Below the pieces are notes generated by a model, which searched no databases, had not been told where the DNA came from, and worked only from the letters and a program-made list of their open reading frames with translations. Positions 48,044-58,509 of a DNA stretch of 64,000 nt are shown piece after piece; position 1 is the first letter of the stretch; each line of letters opens with the position of its first letter. The position numbers were made by a program, and so were the translations under genes. The DNA comes from Voacanga thouarsii (taxonomy: Eukaryota; Streptophyta; Magnoliopsida; Gentianales; Apocynaceae): the NCBI GenBank assembly GCA_026120185.1, contig JANUWF010001625.1, positions 868,001-932,000 of the forward strand. Reading direction: 5' to 3'.

Positions 48044-49420
48044 CTATTTCAGTTCGGGATACTTCCGCTTGACCCATTCTTCTGACTCCCATGTGGCATC
48101 CTGCATGCCATGGTATTCCCACTGAATCTTAACCATCGATATTTTCTTATTTCGCAGGGTCTTGATACTACGGTCCAATATCCGCACAGGCTTCTCCACG
48201 TAGCTCAAGTCTGGTTGCAACACCAACGGTTCATCATTCAATATATGACCGGGATCCGCATTATACTTCTTCAACTGTGACACATGGAACACATCGTGGA
48301 TACTCGTCAACCCATCCGACAGGCCTAATCGGTAAGCTACCGATCCAATCCTTTCCTTAAAAAAAAATGGACCCAAATATGATTTAACTTTTCGCCCTTC
48401 GGATGCTTCAAAATTCCCCTATTTGGTGTCAGCTTCAAAAATACACGGTCCCCAACTTGAAATTCTAGATCCCTTCGCCGATTGTCCGCATAGCTCTTCT
48501 GCCGGCTCTGAGCCGCCTTTAATCTTTCCCGAATCAGTTTCACTTTATCTAACATTTCTTGGACACAGGCCTCTCCGATTTTGCTCACAGGACCATCCTC
48601 CATCCAACTCCAATACAACGGTACTTGACAGTTGCGCCCATACAAAGCCTCGTACGGTACCATCCCAATCGAGGCCTGATAGTTGTTGTTATAAGATAGC
48701 TCGGCATACGGTACACATTCGATCCACTTATCCCCGAATCAAGGACACAGGCTCTCAACATATCTTCCAGTATTTGGATCACCCTTTCTGATTACCCATC
48801 AGTCTGCGGATGCGCCGTCGTACTGAATTTCAAATTCGATCCCATTGCCTCTTGGAATTTTCCCCAAAAAACGAGAAGTAAACCTCGGGTCTTGGTCTGA
48901 CTCAATGCTCGAAGGTACTCCATGAAGTCGGACTATTTCTCGAACATATGTCTGAGCCAGCTTCTCCATGGAATCCCTCACATTTACCAGGATGAAGTGG
49001 GCCGACTTGGTCAGTCGATCCACCACCACCCATATGGCGTCCTTCTTGGTCTTTGACATGGGAAGTCCAGTGATGAAATCCATAGTCACCTCCTCCCACT
49101 TCCTTTCTGGCACTGGCAATGGCTACAATAGCCCTGCTGACTTCCTATGCTCTGCTTTAACTTTCTGGCAAGTAAGGCAAGTCGACACATACTTGACCAC
49201 ATCTTGCTTCATTCCGGGCCACCAGTATGCTCTCTTCAAATCCTGATACATCTTGACCTCTCCTGGATGAATTGCGTACTTGCTCTTGTGCGCCTCCTCC
49301 AAAATTCTGTCCTTTAATTGCTGCTCCCGGGGTACACATAATCGGTCTCTGAAATGAAGAGTTCTTGCCTCATCATGACAAAATTTGCTATCTGGTCACT
49401 TAAGTTCTTTATCCTTGAAA
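48044..49420 (-). pseudogene. T1 integrase with chromodomain, broken
   Basis: HHCC zinc region at about 49165-49300 (H-K-S-K-Y-A-I-H ... C-L-T-C-Q). Catalytic core: T-M-D-F-I-T-G-L-P (first Asp present, ~49080), S-D-Q-D-P-R-F (second Asp present, ~48900) and S-E-R-V-I-Q (Glu present, ~48785). Stops occur before P-L-P-V-P (~49128) and in T-D-G-* (~48800), and frameshifts near 48860 and 48740. The C-terminal region is open (48663-48337). The chromodomain (P-V-R-I-L-D-R-S to W-V-K-R-K-Y-P-E-L) is open and ends at 48044. The chromodomain targets insertion to modified histones in this clade. The plus-strand frames 48423-48791 and 48968-49246 are shadows. Confidence 0.9.
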
Positions 49421-49440
49421 ATTTGAAACTCGGCGTTGCT

Positions 49441-50051
49441 TCACTGAGCTTCTACTATTTCTTGCTTCAAATCCGGCACTAACTTCAAATTGCTGATGAC
49501 GATTCTTTTGTCTTGTACCTCCGCCCTTCTGTCCAATACATCCTGAACTACTTGCATTTCCTGCACCTTCAGTCTAGCCATTCCAACTTTTCTGCTTACG
49601 ACGTCTGCCACAACATTGGCCTTCCCGGGATGGTAGTTGATCGAGCAACGGTATTCCTCCAAGAATTTCATCCACCTTCGTTGCCTCAAGTTCAAATCCT
49701 TCTGAGTGAAGATATATATTTTAGACTCTTATGGTCGGTGAACACATCGTACTCGGCTCCATACAAGTAGTGCCGCCATTTCTTTAGGGCGAACACTATA
49801 GCTGCCAGCTCCAAATCGTGAGTGGGGTAGTTCATTTCATGGGGTCTTAGCTTCCGAGAAGCATAAGCAATTACTTTTCTATCTTGCATCAACACCGTTC
49901 CCAATCCTTCTTTCGAAGCATCGGTGTATAGCGCATAAGGTTTGCCTTCCTCTGGTAGACTTAATACCGGTGCTGTCATCAGTCTCTTCTTTAATTCTTG
50001 GAAACTTTTCTCGCATTTTTCGTTCCACACAAACGGAACATCCTTCCACAA
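49441..50051 (-). pseudogene. T1 RNase H and connection
   Basis: An open stretch 50051-49692 reads [22 protein letters not shown] and [10 protein letters not shown]; the Asp, Glu and Asp metal ligands of RNase H are kept. A frameshift near 49692 separates the tail (49695-49441), which carries [10 protein letters not shown] before the tether to integrase. It degrades the RNA strand of the hybrid during reverse transcription. Confidence 0.9.
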
Positions 50052-50058
50052 TAAACGG

Positions 50059-51060
50059 TCATTGGCGATGCGAGCGTCGAGAATCCCTTGATAAATCTTC
50101 GGTAGTATCCGGCCAATCCCAAGAAACTCCGAATCTCAGTAATATTCTCGGCTGCTTCCAGTCTGATACCGCCTCGACCTTTGCCGAATCTACCTTGATT
50201 CCTTCCTTGGTCACCACATGGCCATGGAATGCCACATTGTCTAGCCAGAATTCGCACTTGCTGAATTTGGCGTACAGCTTGTGCTCCCGCAATTTCTCCA
50301 ACACGAGCCTCAGATGCCCCGCATGCTCCTTCGAACTCTTGGAGTAGATCAAAATATCGTTGATGAAGGCCACCACAAACTTATCCAGATAGGGTCGGAA
50401 TACTCGGTGCATTAGGTCCATGAACACTGCTGGAGCGTTAGTTACCCCAAACGGCATCACCACGAACTCGTAATGTCCATAGCGAGTGTTAAAGGCTGTC
50501 TTAGGAATATCGTCTTCTCTTATCTGCACCTGGTAGTAACCTTGCCTCAGATCCAACTTGGAATAGCAACTGGATCCTTGCAGCTGATCAAACAACTCGT
50601 CAATCAGTGGGAGGGGGTACTTGTTCTTAATCGTCAAATTGTTCAGCCCTCGGTAGTCGATGCATAGCCTCAAGGTCCCGTCCTTCTTCTTCACAAATAG
50701 TACAGGCGCTCCCTAAGGTGATGTGCTTGGTCGGATGTAACCCTGTCCCACCAACTTCTCTAACTGCTCCTTCAATTCTGCCGGTGGCATTCGGTACGGA
50801 GTCCGTGATACTGGTTCCGCCCCCAGAATTAAGTCGATAGTGAATTCCACCTCTCGGTCGGGAGGTAGAAAGTTAAGCTCCGTCGAGAACACATCGGGAA
50901 AGTCCCTCACCACTTTGGTGTCCTCTAGAGTGCACTGGTCCTTCGGCTTGTTTATCATGTAAGCCAGATAACCTTGACAACCTTGCCTCAACAATTTTCG
51001 GGCTTTAGTCCCCGCAATCAAGTACTTTAGTTCTTTTACTCTCTTACCATTGAATTCCAA
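50059..51060 (-). pseudogene. T1 reverse transcriptase, broken and catalytically mutated
   Basis: The N-terminal part is open from 51060 to 50713. A TAG replaces the tryptophan of S-P-W-G-A-P at 50713-50715. Then 50694-50059 is open, with [20 protein letters not shown] and [10 protein letters not shown]. The active box reads F-I-N-D, so the first catalytic Asp is Asn (codon at 50359-50361). A frameshift near 50160 shifts the thumb. This copy could not polymerise even if the stops were suppressed. The plus-strand frames 49970-50347 and 50473-50667 are shadows. Confidence 0.92.
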
Positions 51061-51084
51061 TACATCATAATCCGGTCTAACAAA

Positions 51085-51540
51085 CTAAACTGACTTATTT
51101 TTATAGTCTACTCTAGCCCCATGCTTGGCTAACCAGTCCATCCCCAAAATCAAGTCATAATCCTCAATGTCTAACACAATCAAATCTCTCTCCAGATTTT
51201 CTCTCCCCACCTTAATCTTACAATCCCTCACAAACCGATCCGCTTGCACCATTTTCCCAAAAGTTGTGCTTATCTCTAAAATGAAAGGTAGCTCCACTCC
51301 ATCCCAACCCAAATGATATACACACAACATGTTTATACAGGACTGAGTAGAGCCAGGATCAATCAAAGCATTAACGGAACGTCCTTGAATAGTGAACGTA
51401 CCTTCTACCACCGCTACATCAGCCCCAACTTCCTCTCTGTTGAGAGCGAATACCTTGGCTTTCACTTGTGGCTTCGGTGCTCCACTCCCGGATGCCCCCG
51501 CGGTGTTAGCTAAGTTGGGTCCCAGGTTCTGAGCCGGGTT
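51085..51540 (-). pseudogene. T1 aspartic protease
   Basis: Open through the domain. The active site reads L-I-D-P-G-S-T-Q-S-C, with the catalytic Asp present. D-Y-D-L-I-L-G-M-D-W-L-A follows about 80 residues later. It is continuous with the zinc-knuckle end of gag upstream. A TAG at 51082-51084 separates it from RT. Confidence 0.88.
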
Positions 51541-52590
51541 CCCTTGCCCGACTCGATGCAACTTAGGGCAGGTACTCCTCAGGTGGTTCGGGTCACCACA
51601 GTGGTAGCACTTTCTATCTCCACCCCTAGACCAACAATTTCTCTCGGTGTGGCCTTTCTTCCCACACTGCCTGCATGTCGGGAGGTTCGATGCAGGTCCA
51701 CCCGGTGCTGTCCGAGCCTACTTTTCCCGGTTCTGCCATTGATGATTAGCAGGGTGCTTGTGAAGTTGTGGCCTCAAGAAATGTCCCTGCTGCTGCCTTG
51801 GCGGCTGGAAAGGCTTGGCCGCCATCCTGTTGCGGTCCTCATTCTCCGTACGAGTAGCCGCGTCCACTGCCCTGAGTAAGTTGTCGGTGGGGTAGGTGTC
51901 AATGCTCTCCTCAGTTCCGGTCTTAGCCCTTTGACAAACTGCCTTATCCGATTCTTCTTGGTGTCGACCAACCTTCGGCAGTACTTCGACAATTGCGTGA
52001 ATCGTGCCGCGTATTGAGCCACTGACATACTCCCCTGCTTCAGATTCTGAAATTCGTCCTCCCGCTTCTCCACAATCCACTGAGGGATGTACTCAGCCCT
52101 GAAGGCTTCAACGAAGTTGGACCATGACCACTCTTGCTCATCCATCACCTAGTCCTCTTGGACCCGCTGCCACCATGCCCGAGCTGGCCCTTTCAATCGA
52201 AAAGCTGCATACTTAACCATCCGCTCCTCCGAATACTGGAGCGTTGAGAAAATGTCTTCCATTTGTTCGACCCATTACTCGGCCTTCTGGTCTTGCTCAG
52301 CTTCACCCATAAAGATGGGCGGTTGGAACTTTAAGAATTTCTCCAATGCCTCGTCTTCCCCTCTAGGGTGCCTTCGCTCGGTCAGCGTCTGAAGAATCTC
52401 GGCCATTTTGTTGAGTGCCTGGCCCATTGACACATCTACTGGGGAATTATACCCCATGCCCATCTCAGGATCACTTTATCCATTACCCTAATGGGGTGAT
52501 TACATCTGTTCGGTTTTAACTTCCAGTGCTACCCCGGTCTACATCCGAAATCCTTCTGGCTGAAGAAGCTGCACATCTCTTGGGTGCCAT
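51541..52590 (-). pseudogene. T1 Gag, broken
   Basis: The start is probably the ATG at 52590 (M-A-P-K-R). An early stop follows, so the next open start is 52463. Capsid: F-L-K-F-Q-P-P, stop TAA at about 52274, G-P-A-R-A-W-W-Q-R-V, stop TAG at about 52149, W-S-W-S-N-F-V-E-A-F, L-K-Q-G-S-M-S-V. A frameshift near 51900 moves the frame, and a TAG lies at 51717-51719. Two zinc knuckles are complete at about 51583-51668: C-R-Q-C-G-K-K-G-H-T-E-R-N-C and C-Y-H-C-G-D-P-N-H-L-R-S-T-C. Overlapping frames 51718-52080 and 51774-52148 are two halves of the same gene in different frames. Confidence 0.88.
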
Positions 52591-52889
52591 TCTATACCAT
52601 ACCCCAGATGTTAAATGTATGCACTCAAGTATCAAATTATTTTAGTGGTGCAAGCATACATAGCCAAGTATAAGTAGAAAGAAGTCAGATGCAACTTATT
52701 TAAAGGATTGCTCATAAATTTTGATTTCAAAAATTGACTTGCATAAATCCAAAATTGTGAATAGAACATAAAATTGAAAATCTTTGTCATACTTGTTCTC
52801 GAAAAAACAACAAATAAATAACCATCTAAAACAAAATAACTCTTAGTTCTCTAATCCTCATCCGAACCCTCATCATCAGCCTCATACAA

Positions 52890-53204
52890 CTAACCCCAAG
52901 TGTTCTTAGAAAAATCTACTCCGTCCCCGCTAGCAAATCCCTCCATTGGCTCCTTCCTAGGGCGCCTAGAACTCTCTCCGGCCTCAACTCGGCTGAAGGA
53001 AGGAATAAAAGAAGGCCTGGGTGGAGACTCATAGTCTATCTCTCCCGGGTCATCACTAGCTGCTGCTAAATCCACTTCGGGATTAGGAGGGTAGGGTTCA
53101 GGCTCCACTATCATCACATCATCCTCACTGTCAGAGCTTATGTCTATCACTGGGATTGGAGGTGGCTCTAGGATCAGGACCTCGTCCTCACTGCTATCCT
53201 CCAT
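52890..53204 (-). CDS. T1 leader ORF, acidic, with SUMO-interaction-like motif
   Basis: A 104-codon open frame between PBS and gag. Acidic and Pro-rich. Residues 19-29 read V-I-D-I-S-S-D-S-E-D-D, a hydrophobic core of four followed by Ser/acidic residues, the form of a SUMO-interacting motif. Flanking runs V-L-I-L-E and V-M-I-V-E repeat the hydrophobic-acidic theme. The C-terminal half is basic and Ser-rich (S-S-R-R-P-R-K). A 16-bp sequence covering its start recurs 32 bp upstream (53221-53236), and an upstream frame beginning at an ATG near 53378 would enter this frame through that repeat, so the original product was probably longer. Function unknown. The similar position and composition of the G1 leader ORF supports a real gene. 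Confidence 0.5.
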   Translation of the reverse strand: MEDSSEDEVLILEPPPIPVIDISSDSEDDVMIVEPEPYPPNPEVDLAAASDDPGEIDYESPPRPSFIPSFSRVEAGESSRRPRKEPMEGFASGDGVDFSKNTWG

Positions 53205-53236
53205 AAGGTCAAACTCATCACACTGCTATCCTCCAT
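53189..53236. repeat. 16-bp direct repeat at start of T1 leader ORF
   Basis: 'cactgctatcctccat' occurs at 53189-53204 and again at 53221-53236, 32 bp apart. Because 32 is not a multiple of three, a duplication here would shift the leader reading frame. Confidence 0.9.
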
Positions 53237-53466
53237 AGGAATAACCACGACATCATTGTTATCCTCTATAGGGACAACTGGCTGAGGGGCACGTTGGGGA
53301 ACTGGAAGGACTTCCTGGTCTGGACATTAAGGCGGGTGCCACTGCTGCCCCTTCCTTGTTGTCCTAAGCAGTCTAACCATCCTACAACAGCAACAAGATA
53401 GGTTAGATAAGATTTAAACTTAAATAAATAAAATATATATCAGCAATATTTGCCTATAACCTAGTT

Positions 53467-53477
53467 CTCTGATACCA
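53467..53477 (-). other. T1 primer-binding site (initiator tRNA-Met)
   Basis: Minus-strand TGGTATCAGAG starts two bases after the LTR edge at 53480. It matches the first eleven bases of the standard plant tRNA-Met site. Confidence 0.9.
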
Positions 53478-53479
53478 CT

Positions 53480-56400
53480 TGTAACACCCCGAAGCCTAGG
53501 CCCGCCAAGGCCGGGGATGTCGCCCCGTCCAAAGGATAAGGGGTCTTTATAACTAGGTCACACAAATAAAATTACTGAAATAAAATTATATTTAACTTAA
53601 AAATTTATTACAACCCAATATACTTCAAGAGTAAATACCATGAAATTCCAAAACAAAAATCATAAATAAAATTATCCACTCTCGTCTCCCCAAAGTAATA
53701 CATAAAATCAAAAGACACATTCTCTTCCAAAGCAGATATTACTAGCCACTCAACTCCACAGCAGGATCATCCTGAAATCATGATAAAAAGGTGATGAGAC
53801 AGAAATCTCAGTAAGTCCGTGTGTGCGTTGGGTGTTTAGTGCAACCAGTTAATGGATGCAAAGTGTGAAACCTTTACAAGAGAAACATTGGCAAGCAATA
53901 AGCATTAGTCAAAAGCAAGAGTGGCATTTTGGCTTATCTAGCCGTACATAAGTAAAGAAATCAACCACTCGAAAGAAAGGGATATGGGTTACCACATGTT
54001 GGGCCCCATAACTGGATGGTCAGTATGCCGACACTTTGTGCATACTGCCAGTCAGAATGCCAACACTTTGTGCAGACTGAATAAAGTAGGTGATCGGCCT
54101 ACTGGGCAAGATACACCTCCTTCTCTATATCCCAACAACAACCGGGTGTCTATTCCGGCAAAACACAGTCACTTGACTGAAACAAACTGCTAGCTCGGAC
54201 CGGTACGACTCACTGGACTGACATCTTATCCGGGAAGGACTCACCCCTCAGAGATGGCCACATACTGAGAGACTTACCCTAACCCTTCAAAGATTAGTCC
54301 TAGTAGTCCACCCTTATTGAGTACTGAACGACGTTTCCCACTTGGGATAAAATGAACAAAGCATTGCTCTTCATGGAAATAGTAATTTGAGGGTTTCCAA
54401 AGTTTTGGGAACAATCAGTTTTAGAAAGAGTTTTAAGTTTGGAAAATCTGCTCAGTAAATTTTAAATAATTTAAGTGTTGGAAATAAGAATAAATTCAAC
54501 CCTCAATTACCTTCAAATAAACAAGTGTCCATACACTCCAAACTTAGCTTGCCATAAGGAAAACATTTCACGTCGATAGGTTTTATGCAGGAGCTTACCT
54601 GATTCTTGCTCTCAACAACAAGGTCTCGAATAGCTGACCTACCCCACATGGTTATATACAAATCTTAATCAATTTCAAGTCACAAACCACTTCCTCAATT
54701 TTAAATCAATTCAATTCACTACTACCATGATCCTAGTGTCCCAAGCTTTAAGATAAAATAATGACTAAATATGTTTATAAGCTAAGTTTAATTTTTTATT
54801 TAAAATAATCAATGGTTTGGGAAATAAATTCTAATAAGTTGAAAGTTTAAACCTTGTTGGAAAAGATTTAGAGTTTATTTTATCAAGAGTCATAGATGGT
54901 ACTAGGTAAAATAGTGATTTAATGTTAGTTTAGTTGTTAGAAAATAATTGACAGCCAAAACTAGTTGAGATTAAATTTAGTAAGCCTTTCTTGGAAAATA
55001 ATAAGTAAATCCTTCAGGGTTTTGATTGAGTAAGTATTTTACTAAATATGAATCAATCTCATAAAGCTTTAATTGATCTCTTTATTTTAAATAATATTTA
55101 TTTATTTTATTTTCTAGCAAAATTATTATTTATTTGACTAAAATATCCTTTATATATAATAATTCCAAATCTACCCTTCCTAGAGTTTTTCGAGAATACT
55201 AGCAATAATATTTTATTGAGTATTTTATGCATAAAGTGAAAATTAGTTTTAGGAACAACTAGACCATGATCAAATTTCTATGGCCATCCTCAATCAAGAA
55301 CATACACAATCCTTCAATTCATTAAATCATCCAAATCTTGCATATAGGCATAGATCTAAATTTATTAAGACATGATTTAACCTTTACTAGCATAAACATG
55401 ATCATGGCTTCAATATTCTCGTCATGCACATAACTCTTATTCACGAAAAGTGACATGGTCTCTAGCATACTTCATCACATATACTACCAATGACATGCTT
55501 CAAACTCAATTTCACATACGACCAACCAATATAATCCTTCCATGCATAAATCTCCTTCACAATCATACATGTACTCATGCTTCAATCATCAACAACACAT
55601 ACTCAATCCCATCGCCATTCATCTTTTACCAACATCATCCTAGAGACATGATTCTGGAGTTTAAAAAAAGGATTGAAGGTACTTACTTTGTTGATGGATG
55701 CTTTGAAGGAGTTTAGAGTAGATCTCAACTCCTAAATGGCTAACCTTGTCCAAGAGAGATGGCGAGAACAAGATCATGGAAGGAGAAGTCATACGGCCAA
55801 AGAAGAGTGATTTCGGCCATGAGAGAGAGAGAGAGAAGAAGAAGAAGAAGAAGAAGAAGAAGAAGAAGAAGAAGAAATCAATAGCATGGTTATTCATATA
55901 GGTTCCCACCAGAGATCAAGTTTGAAGAGGATAAAGTTGATAGAGTGAATTTACCTTGAAGTTTGTTCTTGTTCTTCACAGAAATTTTTGCTTTTTGATC
56001 CGAAGTAGTAAGATGTTTTGAGGAGTTTGATGTTAATAATGCTGTTGATGGATTCAAAGCAATGAGTGGTCTAAATCTGGAGATTTTCGTGGGTTTTTGA
56101 GATGGTTTGGAGGGGTATTAGGTGTAGAGAAAAAGTAGGTGTTCTTGGTGTAGTGTGTGTTCTTGGTGGCTGAAGGAAAAACCGAGAGAATAGATGTTGC
56201 AGCTACAGAAATTTTGTGGAATTAGGGCTGCCGAAATTTTGTAGGGTTTAGGAGGATGTTTTCTCTGATTTGAGAGGGAAAAGGAAACGTTAGTTGTTAT
56301 AATCCTTGAAGAATATTTTTAGGGAGTGAATTTGGAAACTAAATATTCTAAGAATATCTTGATTGTTTGGACAGCTTTGAAGTCTCCTATGGCCGACTGG

Positions 56401-57811
56401 TTGTGTGGCTTTTCTGAGGAATTAAAGCTGGTTCAATAAGGCTTATGATGGCTGAAACTAAGGGGCACAATGATGAAGAAGAAGTCTGGTCAATTGAGCA
56501 AGATATCATGGAAGGTTGCTAAATAAGATGGCTGGATTTTGGAAAATAATCAAGCTAAATTGCAGAGATTTGTTGGAGAGATTTTCGGACAGCCATTGCT
56601 GCCTTTCGTCCAGAAGCTTGGGGGAAACATTGGAGCTCTGTTAATGGTGGTTTAAGGGAGGTTTTGACAGATTAGGGCTGGTGTTTTGGCTGGAAGTAAA
56701 ACAGGAAACAAAGCTGGACATTTGACTGCCCAGAATTTCGCTGCACAGAAATTTTCTAGGCAAAATTTCGTCTGCCACTTCCAGCAGAGTTGTAGCGAGT
56801 TTGAATGGGGGTTTTAGGGGTATTCAAGGCTAGTTTCCAGCCTTCTTCATGGAGGAAAACATGACTAAGGTGCTGCACATAATCTGGAAGAAAACAGCTT
56901 GGTTTTGAACCTCCAAAGCTGTTATTTTGCCCCGAATTTTTACTGGTTCTGTACAGCCCTTGAGCAGTCCGAAAATGGTAGAAATAATTCATGTTTGAAG
57001 CTGAACTTAAGGCCATTTTTATGGCAGCATTTGGGAGGGAATGTTAGCTAAGAAGCTCGACATTTTGAAGGTACAACAACCTAGAAAATTTCAACTCATT
57101 CCATGAAGGACGATGAACTAGTTTAGGATGAAATTTCAGCAAGCTCACTAGAGGGATTTTCCTCTTGGAATTTCCCACAACTCTTCCATATTTTTCCAGG
57201 CCATAAGAAGTCTTTTACCAAGACATTTTGATCCTAAAAGACCTCAGCACTTTACTGAATTTTCTGGAAAGAAAAAGGCTAGAACATCTTGATCAAACTA
57301 AGGAGTTGAAAGCTAAGGAAAACCAAAGATCAAGGGAACATGAATTCCCTTTGGGAATTTCGAGTAGGCAAAGGAGTGGAATGAGAATACTCCTAACATG
57401 TCTATCCTAGGATATCATTACCACATTGATCTAGGCCCTTAAGGCCGAAACCATTCCTTCCCAAGCAAAAATAAAATTTACTCAAGTTAAGGCTTCTATG
57501 ATGGACTATGAACTCAAGACCTCAAGAATAAATTCCAAAGCTCTAACCACTAAACCATAACAACTTTTGTTGCTATTTCCACTAGAAAAATTATTTTCTA
57601 TTCAATCCACAATCTATCTCCCTATTTTCACCTCGGGCAAAAATTACCGTTTTGCCCATCTCACACAATACTCACCAACAAAACTTCAGGATAATAAAAA
57701 TCAAATCCAAAGCACATAGAAATCATGTGAAAATATATTTAATTATGAAATAAAGTATGATATGCATCCCAACCCCCTTACTCTAAGGTTGGTTTTGATC
57801 GGGGTTTCACA
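53480..57811 (-). mobile_element. T1 right LTR (5' LTR)
   Basis: Starts TGTAACACCCC, ends GGGGTTTCACA, and is collinear with 43669-47997 throughout. As the 5' LTR it would have held the promoter for the minus-strand genomic RNA. I could not place a TATA box with confidence. A (GA)n(GAA)n microsatellite lies at 55824-55876. The frames 53984-54193, 55450-55716, 55661-55909, 56756-57016 and 57228-57410 are LTR sequence without domains. Confidence 0.95.
55824..55876. repeat. (GA)n(GAA)n microsatellite in T1 right LTR
   Basis: Counterpart of 46010-46061. It has a shorter GA part and more GAA triplets without the 'ggga' interruption, so the repeat has changed length since insertion. Confidence 0.9.
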
Positions 57812-57816
57812 ACTTT
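57812..57816. repeat. T1 target-site duplication, right copy
   Basis: ACTTT, identical to 43664-43668. R3 LTR sequence resumes directly after it. Confidence 0.9.
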
Positions 57817-58384
57817 AGGCAATGCCCTCTTTTGCATATTTTTCCTATTTTGTTTTATTTTATTTTGAATTTAATTCCTACGACTTTTGACTTACTTAGG
57901 TGGTGAATGGCTGAGATGACATCTCCTATTTGCTAGGTTTGGTGTGTTGTCTTTATATATGCCATTTTACTCTTGTAATATTTAGAATTTTGAGACTTAG
58001 TATATTTTTTGTAGAGAAACCAAATCCTCTCTAGTGGAGAGTGCGTAAAAGGTGATTCCCATTTCAAGACCAAATCAAAGGGCTTAGTCCCACCTTTGAT
58101 TCAATGTCTCAAAACTTCAAAGGGATAATCTAAATCTCATTCTCTATTATGGGTTGCTAGTATTTTCTAGTGTTCTTGATAGGTTGAGTTTTTGGGTGCC
58201 TTCAAATCCCATCTTTTTGTTCTAATCTCTTAACAGATTAGGGTATTTAGTTGTTTTGCAGTAGGCTAGATTCACCAAATTGTATTTGCATTTAGTTCAT
58301 TTATGTGTGTGAAATTGGTAGGGAGTTGGGTGACCCACTTTAGGGTTCTTAAAAATCAAGAAGTTTCCGAGGTTTCAAAAATCA
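57817..58384 (+). mobile_element. LTR R3, right part
   Basis: Continues the R LTR text ('aggcaatgccctctttt', 'gacttttgacttacttagg', 'ggctgagatgacatctcc') in register with R2 40328-40928. It ends near 58384 (...AAAAATCA). No target-site duplication matching the left flank of R2 was found. Confidence 0.75.
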
Positions 58385-58509
58385 CTGTGCCTCTGTTTTT
58401 GTTCACAAGATTACCATTTGTTTTCCTATGCTGCCTAAGGAGGTAGAACCTCCCTGTGCCACCCTTGTTTTCTTCCCTTGGTGTTTTTGTTTCTAATATA
58501 CAAATCTAG
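58385..58509. other. Intervening sequence
   Basis: 125 bp between the R3 end and the solo LTR. It contains 'ccctgtgccacccttg' text that does not match the surrounding families. Nothing is recognised. Confidence 0.5.

Larger units (their letters stand above)
43669..57811 (-). mobile_element. T1: complete Tekay/Del-type Ty3/gypsy chromovirus, mutated
   Basis: 14.1 kb with TG...CA LTRs of 4329 and 4332 bp, perfect 5-bp duplication, PBS and polypurine tract. On the minus strand the order is LTR, PBS, leader ORF, gag, protease, RT, RNase H, integrase, chromodomain, tract, LTR. Long LTRs, tRNA-Met priming and a C-terminal chromodomain together point to the Tekay/Del clade. The two LTRs differ at roughly one base in 25 in the segments I compared (7 mismatches in about 175 bp around 45850 and 55665), so the insertion is not recent. 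It lies inside LTR R3. Stops and frameshifts disable every protein. Confidence 0.95.

Noticed and set aside
43669..57811. Endogenous pararetrovirus (caulimovirus)
   Set aside because: True LTRs, a target-site duplication, integrase and chromodomain identify a Ty3/gypsy retrotransposon.
39922..58389. Target-site duplication for the R2-R3 element
   Set aside because: The bases next to 39927 (atatg) and after 58384 (ctgtg) do not match; the LTR ends may be misplaced or mutated.
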